64,000 bases of DNA from Thermococcus indicus (GCF_006274605.1 NZ_CP040846.1:1743041-1807040), one strand, 5' to 3'; counted from the first letter of the stretch, positions 10,179-19,099 are shown. Translations and numbers: made by a program. The notes: generated from the sequence alone by a model not told the origin.

Positions 10179-10275
10179 GTAGCCAGGTAGATGGTGACGA
10201 CCAGGTCGTTGCCCTCTATCTCAACCCATATTCAGACCGCATCGCTCTTCTTAACAGCCTTCCCCCCCAATTTCA
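10172..10275 (-). pseudogene. Possible remnant of a short gene overlapping the deaD end
   Basis: On the minus strand an ATG near 10275 begins a short frame with an in-frame TGA after about 14 codons. The same frame continues beyond the TGA with a convincing beta-strand-like stretch (WVEIEGNDLVVTIYLATQ) to a TAG at 10172-10174. It looks like the residue of a small gene with a point mutation, but at this length it could be chance. Confidence 0.28.
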
Positions 10276-10285
10276 TTCATTGGGG
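10265..10285 (+). terminator. Hairpin after deaD
   Basis: CCCCAAT and ATTGGGG pair perfectly across a 7-base loop. It lies about 90 bases after the deaD stop and before the promoter of the next ATPase gene, so it may mark the 3' end of the deaD transcript. No long T tract follows, so the call is tentative. Confidence 0.4.
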
Positions 10286-10353
10286 AGAGGGGAGTAGAGG
10301 GCAACTAAATCCTTTTAACCATCGGGGTGATAGTATACTATCGGGGTGGTAGT

Positions 10354-11442
10354 TTGTACTTCGATGAAAGACCCAAGGCCAGGAGGGAGGATCTCTATGA
10401 CAGGGAGAGGGAGTTGGAAGATATACTGAACTCCATAAACTCACGGAAGCCCCTCATACTGCTCAAAGGAATACGCAGGCTTGGAAAGACTTCCCTCCTA
10501 AGGGTGGCCCTCAACGAAGCGAAACTCCCTCACGTTATAGTTGACCTCCGGGGAGTGAACCCCAACTCAAGGCGCGACCTCTACCTTCGATTTCAGGCGG
10601 CGCTCAATGAATACCTCCTGAAAAACGCGCCCCTGCTCAAAAGATTGAAGGACAAGATTAGACTTATAGACGGCGTGAGAATTTCCGGTGTTGGAGTCTC
10701 GCTCTCGTGGAAGAACCCCGAAACGTTGTATTCACTGGTCTCTGCCCTTGAGAGCGAGGGGTTCCTAATAGCGTTCGATGAGGTTCAGGAGATTAGAGGG
10801 CCGGCCGGAAAGGGGCTGGCCTCATTAATAGCCCATTTCTACGACTACGGAGAGACGAGCTTCATATTAACTGGAAGTGAGATTGGACTGCTCTATGAAT
10901 TCATAGGTATTGAGGACCCCACCGCCCCCCTCTATGGAAGGGTTTTTCACGAGATAGAGCTTTCACGGTTCTCAAGAGAGCAGAGCATCGATTTTTTGCG
11001 TAAAGGCTTTGAACAGGCAGGGATAGAAGCCCCCAGTGAAATTCTGGAAGATGCAGTTAATAGGCTTGACGGCATAGTTGGGTGGCTCGTTAAGTTTGGG
11101 ACGATCTCTCTCAGAGAGGGGCTGAGCAAAAAAACGGTAGATATAGTTCTTGAAGAGGCTTCAAAGATGGCTTTGGGAGAGCTTGATCGCTTCCTTGAGA
11201 AGAGACCCCTCGCAAGAAAGCGATATTTGACGGTTCTCCATGCGATAGCCCGGGGGAGAAACACCTGGAGCGAGCTAAAAAGGGAGCTTGAAAAAGCGGA
11301 AAAGCGTGAGATAACGGATGCAACCCTTGCAAGACTCCTCGACGCCCTCCTAAAGGCCTCGTTTATAGAGAAAAGGGTTAACGGCAGGAACATCACCTAC
11401 CACATAGCCGACCCCGTGTTAGAGTTCGCGTTGAAGGGATGA
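10354..11442 (+). CDS. Archaeal P-loop ATPase (PF01637-like)
   Basis: A STAND/MoxR-unlike archaeal ATPase of about 362 residues: N-terminal RREDLYDRERELEDI signature, Walker A GIRRLGKTS (about residues 39-47), Walker B LIAFDEVQE, a TGSEIGLLY sensor segment and a C-terminal winged-helix region ending in YHIADPVLEF. TTG 10354 is chosen because family members usually begin just before this FDERPK segment, GGGGTGGT lies 5 bases upstream, and a TATA-like CCTTTTAACC (10311-10320) is at the right distance. An in-frame GTG at 10327 is the alternative. These ATPases are abundant in Thermococcales; their role is unsettled. Confidence 0.82.
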   Translation: MYFDERPKARREDLYDRERELEDILNSINSRKPLILLKGIRRLGKTSLLRVALNEAKLPHVIVDLRGVNPNSRRDLYLRFQAALNEYLLKNAPLLKRLKDKIRLIDGVRISGVGVSLSWKNPETLYSLVSALESEGFLIAFDEVQEIRGPAGKGLASLIAHFYDYGETSFILTGSEIGLLYEFIGIEDPTAPLYGRVFHEIELSRFSREQSIDFLRKGFEQAGIEAPSEILEDAVNRLDGIVGWLVKFGTISLREGLSKKTVDIVLEEASKMALGELDRFLEKRPLARKRYLTVLHAIARGRNTWSELKRELEKAEKREITDATLARLLDALLKASFIEKRVNGRNITYHIADPVLEFALKG

Positions 11443-11680
11443 AAGCTTTTAACTCTGCGGGACTCTATCGGTACACGGGACGTTAGCTCCCCAGCGACCT
11501 TTGCTTTTACAAAGTTTAACCAAAATAATTCTCAAAAAAGCATCTGAACCCCCATCAGCACTTGTGAAGATTCGTGGCTTCTTTGTAAAGGCCTCTTGAG
11601 AGGCTGATTTTCATTGGGAGTTCGCGTTGAATTATGGAGCTCTTCTCAAACTTGCAATTCTGGGTAGGGTTTTCTCCTCG

Positions 11681-11697
11681 GACGCCCTTCGGGCGTC
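11681..11697. repeat. Composite hairpin, copy 1
   Basis: GACGCCC, TTC loop and GGGCGTC form a perfect 7-bp stem. Imperfect outer arms (TAGGGTT before, AACCCCT after) flank it at about 8-12 bases. Confidence 0.7.
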
Positions 11698-11962
11698 TAT
11701 TTAGAGCAACCCCTCACAAAGAGAACACTCCAAGAAGGTTCCACAAAAAGGGAAAACGGTGAGTAAGGAAAATCAATGTCACAATGGCATTCTAAAAAGA
11801 GAGCTACGAACTTTGATGAAACTTTCGCTCGGCAAACAAGCTTTTGGGAAAAGCTTGACCAAAAAAGTTCCCTTGTCGTTTAAAAATGGATAAAATCAGG
11901 TATGCACTCTTAAAAATTACACTTAAAGCGTTGGTTTAATGTCAAAAATCAGCCCTTTAAAA

Positions 11963-12013
11963 GGTTTCACTTTTGTTCTGGCGTTCTCCGAACGCCTTGT
12001 GGTGAGTGAAACC
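11963..12013. repeat. Composite hairpin, copy 2 (double-armed)
   Basis: A central stem GGCGTTC-TCC-GAACGCC (11980-11996) is flanked by exactly 8 bases on each side and then by a second pair of perfect 9-bp arms, GGTTTCACT (11963-11971) and AGTGAAACC (12005-12013). The symmetry is striking and could form a cruciform or a branched RNA. Confidence 0.72.
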
Positions 12014-12238
12014 CTGTAAGCTTGCAGTTGAAAGGTAAACCACTTGAAAAACAAGCATTTTCAAAATCGCATGCAGTCTTTCCGCCAGCGCTTGCGAAGG
12101 AAGCTTTTGGGAAAAGCCTCACCAAAAGTTTGTAGCTCATCGTTAAAGGCGTCATTACAATCCAGTTTTCCAAATTAAGGACTTTTCTGAGCGAGAACAA
12201 ATTGCAAAGAGCCCCTTAGAGGGGGTTTGCTTTCCTCT

Positions 12239-12255
12239 GACGCCCTACGGGCGTC
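12239..12255. repeat. Composite hairpin, copy 3
   Basis: GACGCCC, TAC loop and GGGCGTC form a perfect 7-bp stem nearly identical to copy 1, followed by TTTTT. Outer GGTTTGC and GCTAAACC arms are approximately complementary, as in copy 2. Confidence 0.7.
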
Positions 12256-12400
12256 TTTTTAAGGCTAAACCAAACCAAAAGATGCAATCTCGTGCGTTCT
12301 CAACATTCAAACACACATTAAAGAGAAACCACTCAAGGACTTGGCTTCGAGAAGGAGCTACAAACCTTGATCAAACTTCGCGAAGGCGAAGTTTGTTTTC

Positions 12401-12477
12401 TGGTGGGCCCGCGGGGATTCGAACCCCGGACCTCCACCTTGTAAGGGTGGCGTCATAACCATCTAGACCACGGGCCC
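12401..12477 (-). tRNA. tRNA-Val(TAC), CCA encoded
   Basis: On the minus strand the acceptor stem GGGCCCG/CGGGCCC encloses an anticodon stem-loop CCACC-CTTACAA-GGTGG with anticodon TAC, and a GGTTCGAATCC T-arm. The body is 12404-12477 and CCA is encoded at 12401-12403. A TATA-like AATTTTATAACG lies about 30 bases upstream, over the end of tgtA. Confidence 0.95.
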
Positions 12478-12515
12478 GCCCGAAATAGGAGAAGGGAGGG
12501 ACGTTATAAAATTTT

Positions 12516-14258
12516 CTACTTCTCGACGCCCCTGCGAACCTTCACGGCTAAACCACTCTGGAAGACCTTTAGCTCCTCGCCGTTGAGGAGGGTCTGTCCG
12601 GTCGCGAGAAGCTCATCGCGCTCGTTCACCACCAGAACCTCATCGTAGGGCCTTATCTCCGGATCGGCGTCCACCACAAACTTGGCGAAAACGTTTTTTC
12701 CGCGCTTCGCGAACGGCTCCGCATCTGAATTGACCACTACCCTCATCCTCGGGAACGGCAGAATCTCGTGAAGCCTCTTTGCACCTTCGATGCCAAGTGT
12801 TAAGAGGCCGTCCTCAGCCCTGAAGGTCGCGAGGTGTTTACCTCTGGCCTTTATCTGCCTTGGCATTCCTGTCTTCCGGGAAAGCTCGACGAAGGCATCT
12901 TTGAAAGCCTCGCCGGCACCTTCGCCGAACTGGTACTCAGCTATGGCCATAATGTAGCTCCTCGCCTCTCCCCCGGCGGGCTTGGTTATGGTGAAGTCCT
13001 CCTCGCCCTCGCTCTGGGCGAATGGATAGCTCAGGCTGAGGTACTTCGGAATCTCGCCGAATATAGGGTGTTCTATTACCTCAGAGAACTTAGTCTTAAC
13101 GCGCTCTGCCCTCTCATTAGCCCTCACCGCAGTCGGCCAGCGCAGTGCCTCCTCGCTCACCTTGAGGAATGCACTCGCTTTCGTCACCGGCTCGTTCTTT
13201 TCGAGGTAGTCCCTGTACTCCAGCAGTCTCTTGTAGGCGGCGAACATCTTCGGGTGGGAGCGAGCCCTCTCATCGACGAGCTCCCAGAGGGTTCCCTCCT
13301 TTATCGCCTGCTTGACTCTGTTCAGCTCCTCACGGATTACCCAGAGGTTGTGAAGAGCCAAGAGCCTCGTCCTCTCTTCCTTCGGCATCTCGCGGAGTTC
13401 CTGGGGAGTGTAGCGGGAGCACACGGGGCAGGAGCAGGGGAAGTATTCAAGCTCCTCAAGCCTCTTCGTCCCCTCTGGCGTCAGGTAGCGGTCGTCCTTC
13501 GCGTAGAGGGCATAGCTCGCCGAGTCGAAGAGGTCGATTCCCATCGCGACCGCTAAAGCAAAAATCATCGGGTGTCCTGCTCCGAAGAGGTGGACGGGCC
13601 TGTCGGGCCTGAGGCCGAGCTTTGAAGCTATCACAACGTCCACCAAATCGCGGTAGCGATAGCTCTCCATGAGTGGAACGACGGCTCCGACCGGGTGAAT
13701 CTCGAAGTTCATCTCGCTGAGTTTCTTGGCAGCGTAGGTTCTCAGGTCGGGATAGGTTGAACCCTGCACGGCTGCGTTCATGGCAATGTTCTTGACTTCC
13801 TCAGCTTCCTTTGCCCTTTCGAGGGTTATCCTGAGGTCTTCCTCGGCCTTCTCCCTTGGCGCGTCTGGTGGAGTGGGAATGTCGAGGAAGGTGCCTATAT
13901 CTACGCCTATCCTCTCCTGGAACTCGATTATCTCCCTGTTCGTGACGTCCACGCCACCGTAGCGCATGAGCTGGAAGGAGCCAGAGTCAACCTCGATTAT
14001 GCCGTCGTAATCGAGGAGCCTGTGGATTCCAAGCTCAAGGGCTTTCTCTCTGAGTTCGGGCGTCTTGTAGATGATGTACGAGTTGGTGATCACCATTCCA
14101 AAGCCCATCTCCTTTAGCTCCCTGGGTGTCACTATCAGCTGCTTCGGATTGATGACGGGCATTATGGCGGGTGTTTCTATCGTCTTGCCATTAACGGTCA
14201 GCTTTCCTATCCTCCCGGCGGCGTCTCTCGCCTTGACCTCAAACTTGAACTCGACCAT
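12516..14258 (-). CDS. tgtA: tRNA-guanine (15) transglycosylase, archaeosine pathway
   Basis: A 580-residue enzyme that exchanges guanine-15 in the D-loop of tRNA for preQ0, the first step of archaeosine formation. The TIM-barrel catalytic domain shows VDSGSFQLM (catalytic Asp near residue 95), NAAVQGS and HLFGAGHP. A zinc site follows (CSCPVC near 275-280). The C-terminal third carries the linker and a PUA RNA-binding domain (FVVDADPEIRPYDEV). Length is typical of archaeal TgtA. The start ATG at 14258 has a TATA-like CTTTTAAAC about 35 bases upstream, right beside the left end of the IS607 element. Confidence 0.96.
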   Translation of the reverse strand: MVEFKFEVKARDAAGRIGKLTVNGKTIETPAIMPVINPKQLIVTPRELKEMGFGMVITNSYIIYKTPELREKALELGIHRLLDYDGIIEVDSGSFQLMRYGGVDVTNREIIEFQERIGVDIGTFLDIPTPPDAPREKAEEDLRITLERAKEAEEVKNIAMNAAVQGSTYPDLRTYAAKKLSEMNFEIHPVGAVVPLMESYRYRDLVDVVIASKLGLRPDRPVHLFGAGHPMIFALAVAMGIDLFDSASYALYAKDDRYLTPEGTKRLEELEYFPCSCPVCSRYTPQELREMPKEERTRLLALHNLWVIREELNRVKQAIKEGTLWELVDERARSHPKMFAAYKRLLEYRDYLEKNEPVTKASAFLKVSEEALRWPTAVRANERAERVKTKFSEVIEHPIFGEIPKYLSLSYPFAQSEGEEDFTITKPAGGEARSYIMAIAEYQFGEGAGEAFKDAFVELSRKTGMPRQIKARGKHLATFRAEDGLLTLGIEGAKRLHEILPFPRMRVVVNSDAEPFAKRGKNVFAKFVVDADPEIRPYDEVLVVNERDELLATGQTLLNGEELKVFQSGLAVKVRRGVEK

Positions 14259-14360
14259 CTCTCAACACCGCTAGGCCCTTCGGTGGGGGGTTTAAAAGCC
14301 TTCGCTAACTGTTCTTTTTGAGCGAAAGTTTTAAAAGTTTTTGTGATTAAATGTGAGCAT

Positions 14361-14990
14361 ATGGTGGTGAAAGAGAAACTCTACACGCTCAAACAGGCGA
14401 GCGAGATACTCGGAGTCCACCCGAAAACAATCCAAAAATGGGACAGGGAAGGAAAAATCAAAGTCGTCCGAACCCCCGGCGGGCGGAGAAGAATACCAGA
14501 GAGCGAAATAAAACGCCTTCTTGGCATAAAACCCCAAGAAGGCCTGATAATCGGTTACGCGAGAGTCTCCAGCCGCACGCAAAAGGGCGACTTAGAACAA
14601 CAAATCAATGCAATAAAAGAATACGCAAGAGAAAAAGGCTGGCAAGTCCAAATCCTTAAGGACATCGGCTCCGGATTGAACGAGAACAGGAAAAACTACC
14701 ACAAACTCCTTGAATTAGCCGCAAAAGGAGAAGTCTCAAAAGTCATCATCACTTACCCCGACAGGCTCACCCGTTTCGGGTTTAGAACACTACAATTCTT
14801 CTTCCATCAACACGGGGCAGAAATAATAACAATCCACGAGAAGGACAAAACACCAAAAGAAGAACTCATCGAGGACTTAATAACCATAATCAGCCACTTT
14901 GCGGGTAAACTCTACGGAATGCGTTCCAACAAGTACAAAAAACTCAAAGAAGGTGCTAAAAAACTCATCAAGGAGGTCGAGAGTGAGTGA
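14361..14990 (+). CDS. tnpA: IS607 TnpA, serine recombinase with MerR-type HTH
   Basis: About 209 residues. The N-terminus has a MerR-like helix-turn-helix ([20 protein letters not shown]) and the [13 protein letters not shown] wing. The serine recombinase domain follows with IGYARVSS carrying the nucleophile near residue 70, and [11 protein letters not shown] and [10 protein letters not shown] motifs. It catalyses element excision and insertion through a serine-linked intermediate. ATG 14361 is preferred; an in-frame GTG at 14343 is also possible. The stop overlaps the tnpB start (GTGA). Confidence 0.92.
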   Translation: MVVKEKLYTLKQASEILGVHPKTIQKWDREGKIKVVRTPGGRRRIPESEIKRLLGIKPQEGLIIGYARVSSRTQKGDLEQQINAIKEYAREKGWQVQILKDIGSGLNENRKNYHKLLELAAKGEVSKVIITYPDRLTRFGFRTLQFFFHQHGAEIITIHEKDKTPKEELIEDLITIISHFAGKLYGMRSNKYKKLKEGAKKLIKEVESE

Positions 14991-16237
14991 AAATCGTCCT
15001 CACCTACAAGATGAATCACAATTGGAGCGTTGAGGACTTACTCACAGAGTATCAGAAACTCCTTCAGCGTGCGATTGACGAGATTTGGGAGAACACGACT
15101 TGGAAAGAAAAGAAGGCAAAACACCGCTACCCCATCGGAAACGGAAAATACAAGTATTATGAAACAACCAGACTATTCCCTTATTTTCCAAAATCCAACG
15201 AGTTCAAGAGAGAATTGAGGAATAAACTCCTCAAGGACTGGCCTTTTGCGAAACACTACGTTGATTCTACCATAAAGACTGCCTACTCAATCCTTGAGAG
15301 CTGGAGGCAGAACTACCTGAAGGGGAGGAGGAAGAGAAAGAAACCAGTCGTGAAGAGGAAGTTCGTTCGGGTCAAGACAACGTTGATGAAGGTTGAAGGT
15401 TCAAAAATCAGGATAACCGTCAAACCGAGAAAGAAATACCTTGAACTCGACTATTCTAACGAGTGGTTCTACGAAAGGATTAAAGACTGGAAGGTTGGTG
15501 AGCTGATAATCAGGGAGAAAGACGTTTACCTCACCTTCTCAAAGGAAGTAGAGTTTTCGAGAAGGATTAAAATCGGAGTTGATAGTAACTTAATGAGCCT
15601 CGATGTTTATCACCCTGAAAAAGGCTGGATTAAGGTTGATTTGAGCGAGTTGCACGGGATTGCAGAAACTTATGATAGAATTATTGATAGGCTCAAGAGT
15701 ATCCAGAAGAAGGCTCCTAAGAGGATTTCGAGACTCCTTCAGAAATATTATGCCCGCAGGAGGAACAGGATTGAGGATTACCTGAACAAGCTGGTCGTTC
15801 AATTATCAAGGGAGTTTCCCGATACGGTTTTCGTTTTCGAAGATTTAAACAAGTTTAAAATGCTGGAGAACGGTTCGAGGGATTTTAATCGCAAACTTTC
15901 CCGCTCGACTTGGGGTAAAATTGTCCAAAAACTCTCTTACCGTGTTCCAATCGAGTTTGTTAATCCCGCTGGCACTTCCTCCACCTGCCCGAAATGTGGG
16001 AGTAAGTTGGAGTCCCGAAACGGGCAGGTGGAGTGCCCCAACTGTGGGTTTAAATCAGATGGGCAGTTTGTTGGAGCGTTCAATATTTTCGTGCGGGGAC
16101 TTGGGGCCGCCCTGAGAGGGGGTGAGGCCCGTGATTTACTCCCCTATGAACCCGGAGGGGAGTTGAGGCTGGTGAACCCCAAGTCCGTCGTGAGGGTGGA
16201 CTTGAGCGGGAGGACGTTCACTCACGTTCCTTCCTAA
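14987..16237 (+). CDS. tnpB: TnpB, RNA-guided nuclease of IS607 element (copy 1)
   Basis: A 416-residue TnpB with RuvC catalytic residues in the expected places: D199 (GVDS), E285 (FEDL) and D358 ([10 protein letters not shown]). A zinc finger has cysteines at 334, 337, 350 and 353. TnpB proteins are programmable nucleases guided by an omega-RNA from the element's right end and help it persist. GTG start overlaps the tnpA stop. The third acidic motif reads SDGQ here against ADRQ in copy 2; the Asp is kept, so activity is plausible. Confidence 0.92.
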   Translation: MKIVLTYKMNHNWSVEDLLTEYQKLLQRAIDEIWENTTWKEKKAKHRYPIGNGKYKYYETTRLFPYFPKSNEFKRELRNKLLKDWPFAKHYVDSTIKTAYSILESWRQNYLKGRRKRKKPVVKRKFVRVKTTLMKVEGSKIRITVKPRKKYLELDYSNEWFYERIKDWKVGELIIREKDVYLTFSKEVEFSRRIKIGVDSNLMSLDVYHPEKGWIKVDLSELHGIAETYDRIIDRLKSIQKKAPKRISRLLQKYYARRRNRIEDYLNKLVVQLSREFPDTVFVFEDLNKFKMLENGSRDFNRKLSRSTWGKIVQKLSYRVPIEFVNPAGTSSTCPKCGSKLESRNGQVECPNCGFKSDGQFVGAFNIFVRGLGAALRGGEARDLLPYEPGGELRLVNPKSVVRVDLSGRTFTHVPS

Positions 16238-16259
16238 AAACTCACGACGGACAGACCCC
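16183..16259 (+). ncRNA. Putative omega-RNA scaffold at IS607 right end
   Basis: GTCCGTCGTGAG (16183-16194, inside the tnpB 3' end) is perfectly complementary to CTCACGACGGAC (16241-16252, after the stop), 46 bases apart. In copy 2 the pairing is kept with one wobble change. TnpB guide RNAs usually overlap the tnpB 3' end and run to the right end, with the guide taken from flanking DNA. The call is inferred from position and conserved pairing. Confidence 0.5.
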
Positions 16260-17173
16260 TAAGCCAGAATGGAGATGAGAACATAAGATACCGCACCCGC
16301 GAAAACAGGCGCGATTACCCAGCCCTTAACGATTCCCACGAGGAGTTTGAGGTTCACGTGCTCGCCCTTGTAGAGGCCCAGACCGCTTATGGCGCCGACT
16401 ATGGCCTGACCCGAGCTGACGGGCAGGCCTATCAGGTTGGCCGAGCTGACGGCCAGAGATGCCCCAAACTGGCTTGAAAAGGCCGAGGTCGGCCCGAGGG
16501 GTGAGATGTCCCTTCCAACCGTCATCATCACGCCGTAGCTGAAGGTCAGCGCTCCAAGGGTTAGGGTGAGCGCCAAAAGGAGCTTAAATGGTCCATTCAC
16601 TCCGAGCCCTTCCATCAGCCCGGCGACGTTGGAGAGCTCGTTGGCGCCGAGGTTGAAGGCTGAAAAGGCCGCGGCAGTGAATACGAGCCACTTCTGGGCA
16701 AGCTCGAGGTTCCGCAGGCCTTTGATCCTCTTTAGAATCGGCTTATAGAGCCTGTAGATTGCCACCGCAAAGAGCGCGGCGACGATCGGTGAGAGAACCC
16801 ACGCCGATGCTATCCTGCCGACAGTCCACCAATCAACCGGCAGTCCGAGGGCGAGGGAAGCCCCGACAAGGCCACCTATTATGGACTGGGTCGTTGAGAT
16901 TGGCCTTCCCCACAGGCTCGCGATTGTTACGGCCGAGGCTGCGCTGAAGAGAACGAGACCAACCTCGCCCGCTGACATGCCCCTGGCCAGCCCGGAGACC
17001 GTTCCGGAAACTCCGGAGCCGCCGAGAAAAACGCCTAAGGTGGTGAATATCCCTATGAGGAGCACGGCTCTCTTGAAGCCTATAACCCCTGACCCAACGG
17101 CTGTCCCAACGGCCTTTGCGCTGTCGTTCGCGCCTATCGCCCAGGCCATGAAGAGCGCCGTTATCATCGTCAT
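16259..17173 (-). CDS. PiT-family inorganic phosphate permease
   Basis: About 304 residues, mostly membrane helices. Both PiT signature repeats are visible: GANDSAKAVGTAVGSG near the N-terminus and GANELSNVAG in the second half, with RPISTTQS and GLPVSSGQAIVGA repeats between helices. It should import phosphate with sodium or protons. The start is uncertain among clustered in-frame codons at 17176, 17173 and 17167. The TAG stop includes one base of the IS607 end, so the native C-terminus may have been altered by the insertion. It is at the short end of the family's length range. Confidence 0.9.
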   Translation of the reverse strand: MTMITALFMAWAIGANDSAKAVGTAVGSGVIGFKRAVLLIGIFTTLGVFLGGSGVSGTVSGLARGMSAGEVGLVLFSAASAVTIASLWGRPISTTQSIIGGLVGASLALGLPVDWWTVGRIASAWVLSPIVAALFAVAIYRLYKPILKRIKGLRNLELAQKWLVFTAAAFSAFNLGANELSNVAGLMEGLGVNGPFKLLLALTLTLGALTFSYGVMMTVGRDISPLGPTSAFSSQFGASLAVSSANLIGLPVSSGQAIVGAISGLGLYKGEHVNLKLLVGIVKGWVIAPVFAGAVSYVLISILA

Positions 17174-17259
17174 CACTATATTCTATTTGTTGCCCCATAA
17201 TCTATATAGTCTATGTAGTTCAGGAATGAGGGCTTAAAAGGGTTTCGCCGGGCAAAGTC

Positions 17260-18309
17260 TCATATCCTTCGGAGGAGGACGGAGAGATAGCCGTATATGT
17301 GGAGGACGAGATAGAATGCCGCCCAGAACCAGACTATAACCGGAAATAGGAGTGCGTTTATCAGCCTTCCGCCCTCGAAGAGAGTCGGTAAGAGCATCGT
17401 GAAGGTCTCGAAGAACCACCAGAGGGCGAAGAACTCAAACTGCCCTGTGAGGAGGAGAAGCGGCGGAACGATCACATCGAAAAACGCCACGACGTCCGAA
17501 AGGAGCAGAAACGTCAGGTCCTTCGTGAAACCTCCCCCGAGATTCTTCAGGTCGCCGAGAAACCAGCGCCTCCTCTGGCGCCAGAGAACGGCGAGGCTCT
17601 TTGGCATCTCCGTCCAGACCCTCGCGCGTGGGGCGTAGACGACCTTTCCAAGCGCCTTGACGGCCCTTGTGGTGGCGTAGTCCTCGACGATGTCCTCAAC
17701 GAAGCCGCCGATCCCCTCAAGGGCCTCTCTGCGGAAGGCAGCTATCGGGCCGGGGGCGAGGCTCAGGTCGTCCAGCTCCTTCGCCCTGCGGAACATCGCT
17801 ATCCTGAGGTGCTCCGCATCTTGAGCAATCTCAAGGAAAGAGCCCCCAGCGACGCGAACCTGTCCGCCAACGCCGAGGACTTCATCCGAATAGAAGCGCC
17901 TCACCAGCTCCTTAACCGCATCGGGTTCGAGTCTGCTATCGGCGTCGGTCGTTATTATAATCTCTCCGGAAGCCTTCGAGAGGCCGAAGTTCAAGGCTCT
18001 GGCCTTTCCACCGTGCTCCATCCTGTAAACCTTCAGCCGGGCGCTCTTGACCGAGGAAGCTACCTCAAAGGTGTTGTCCCCGCTCCCGTCGTCGATCACT
18101 ATAACTTCAAAGTCAGGGTAATCCTGAGAGAGGGCGGACTCTATGGCCCTGAGAACCCTCTCCCCTTCGTTGTAGGCGGGGATGAGTATCGACACCGCGG
18201 GAAGCCATCGTCCGGTTTGGTACTCTCTGAAGATGTGCAGTATGTAATTAACGAAGAAGTACCCATCCCAGAGCAGGAGAACGGCAAGGCATGGAAGGAG
18301 CGGGTCCAT
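17260..18309 (-). CDS. Processive-type family 2 glycosyltransferase, membrane
   Basis: A 349-residue GT2 enzyme: one N-terminal membrane helix, then VSILIPAYNEGERV, a VIVIDDGSGDNT motif, the TTDADSRLE metal site, a VEDYATTRA acceptor motif and QRRRWFLG (QxxRW), followed by three C-terminal membrane helices. This plan matches cellulose/hyaluronan synthase-like enzymes that polymerise or add sugars at the membrane. It stands alone between the permease and the KaiC-like gene. The substrate is unknown. Confidence 0.9.
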   Translation of the reverse strand: MDPLLPCLAVLLLWDGYFFVNYILHIFREYQTGRWLPAVSILIPAYNEGERVLRAIESALSQDYPDFEVIVIDDGSGDNTFEVASSVKSARLKVYRMEHGGKARALNFGLSKASGEIIITTDADSRLEPDAVKELVRRFYSDEVLGVGGQVRVAGGSFLEIAQDAEHLRIAMFRRAKELDDLSLAPGPIAAFRREALEGIGGFVEDIVEDYATTRAVKALGKVVYAPRARVWTEMPKSLAVLWRQRRRWFLGDLKNLGGGFTKDLTFLLLSDVVAFFDVIVPPLLLLTGQFEFFALWWFFETFTMLLPTLFEGGRLINALLFPVIVWFWAAFYLVLHIYGYLSVLLRRI

Positions 18310-18397
18310 GGCGGATGAATCGAGCGGAGACTTTTAACTTTTGCCACTCCACGTATGACCGACAGTCCACCTCCAGTTCCATAACGGCGAGGGGATA

Positions 18398-19099
18398 TCA
18401 GGGCAATGGCAGTACGTGATCAGGGTAAACAACAATCCCGCTGTCGGTTATCTTATACGGCCGGATGGTACCGTCGAAGGAACTACCCCGGAACTTTGTT
18501 ATCCTGATGCCCCTGGCAAGCTTCCCCTGCAGCTCAAACATCCTGAGTTCGATAACCCCGCTAACCAGGTACTCCTCAACATCCGTTCTCTGAAGTTCGG
18601 AGGTTAGTATCACCGTGGTCTTTAACCTCCCCACCGCTTTGACAAAAGTAAGAAACGACCTCCGGTACTCGATATCGTCCTTCGTGGCCACCTTGAGCAT
18701 GGTTATCGGGTCGATAACAACCCTGTGATAGTATCTCTGTTTGAACTGCTCCTTTATGGCGGCCAGCATCTTGTCCATGCTCTCCGCAAAGGACTCAAAG
18801 AAGTTCTCCATGAGAACGTACCTCTCCGCGGTCGGGGTGGCGTCTATCATCGTAAAGTGCAGGTCACTGAGGTTGAAGCCAAAGTTCATCATGTCCGCCT
18901 TAAGGTTCTCCGCCGGTTCCTCCAGTGTTACGTACAGCACGTTTTCACCGTTATGCACTCCCGCCATTGCAAAGTGCATCGCCAGGGTAGTCTTACCCGT
19001 ACCCGGCGCTCCCTTAACAAGATACGTCCTACCGGAGACAAGGCCCCCGTTCAGCATGAAGTCCAGCCCGGGGATTCCAGTAGAAACCCGCTCCCCCAT
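18398..19099 (-). CDS. KaiC/RadA-like single-domain ATPase
   Basis: A 233-residue RecA-superfamily ATPase starting with the family signature (STGIPGLDFMLNGGL), then Walker A GAPGTGKTT at about residues 31-39, VLYVTLEEPAENL with the catalytic Glu pair, a Walker B-like RVVIDPITML, and a C-terminal TKFRGSSFD typical of KaiC-like proteins. Thermococcales carry many such RAD55/KaiC-type proteins of unsettled signalling role. It is not linked to other kai genes here. Confidence 0.88.
   Translation of the reverse strand: MGERVSTGIPGLDFMLNGGLVSGRTYLVKGAPGTGKTTLAMHFAMAGVHNGENVLYVTLEEPAENLKADMMNFGFNLSDLHFTMIDATPTAERYVLMENFFESFAESMDKMLAAIKEQFKQRYYHRVVIDPITMLKVATKDDIEYRRSFLTFVKAVGRLKTTVILTSELQRTDVEEYLVSGVIELRMFELQGKLARGIRITKFRGSSFDGTIRPYKITDSGIVVYPDHVLPLP

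Larger units (their letters stand above)
11443..12400. other. Gene-free, AT-rich region with degenerate repeats
   Basis: No convincing coding frame is seen in about 960 bases. The stretch carries three composite hairpins (listed separately). It also carries a degenerate block with GAGCTACRAAC and AAACTT, seen near 11801, again near 12355, and inverted near 12095-12145. Around 11838 and 12107 an AAGCTTTTGGGAAAAGC palindrome recurs almost unchanged. It looks like duplicated, decaying non-coding DNA or a non-coding RNA region. Confidence 0.6.
14307..16259 (+). mobile_element. IS607-type element, copy 1 (tnpA + tnpB)
   Basis: The ends were set by comparing this copy with the one at 47150-49102. 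Similarity begins at AACTGTTCTTTTTGAGCGAAA and ends at GGACAGACCCC in both, giving exactly 1953 bases in each. It carries a serine-recombinase TnpA and a TnpB overlapping by 4 bases. The left end lies next to the tgtA promoter. The last base contributes to the stop codon of the phosphate permease on the other strand. Confidence 0.9.

Noticed and set aside
11967-12200. 77-codon open frame in the gene-free region
   Set aside because: It crosses the composite hairpin, has no ribosome site and an odd composition.
11443-12400. CRISPR array
   Set aside because: The repeats are few, imperfect, unevenly spaced at 260-300 bases and not separated by uniform spacers. No CRISPR array or cas gene was seen anywhere in the window.
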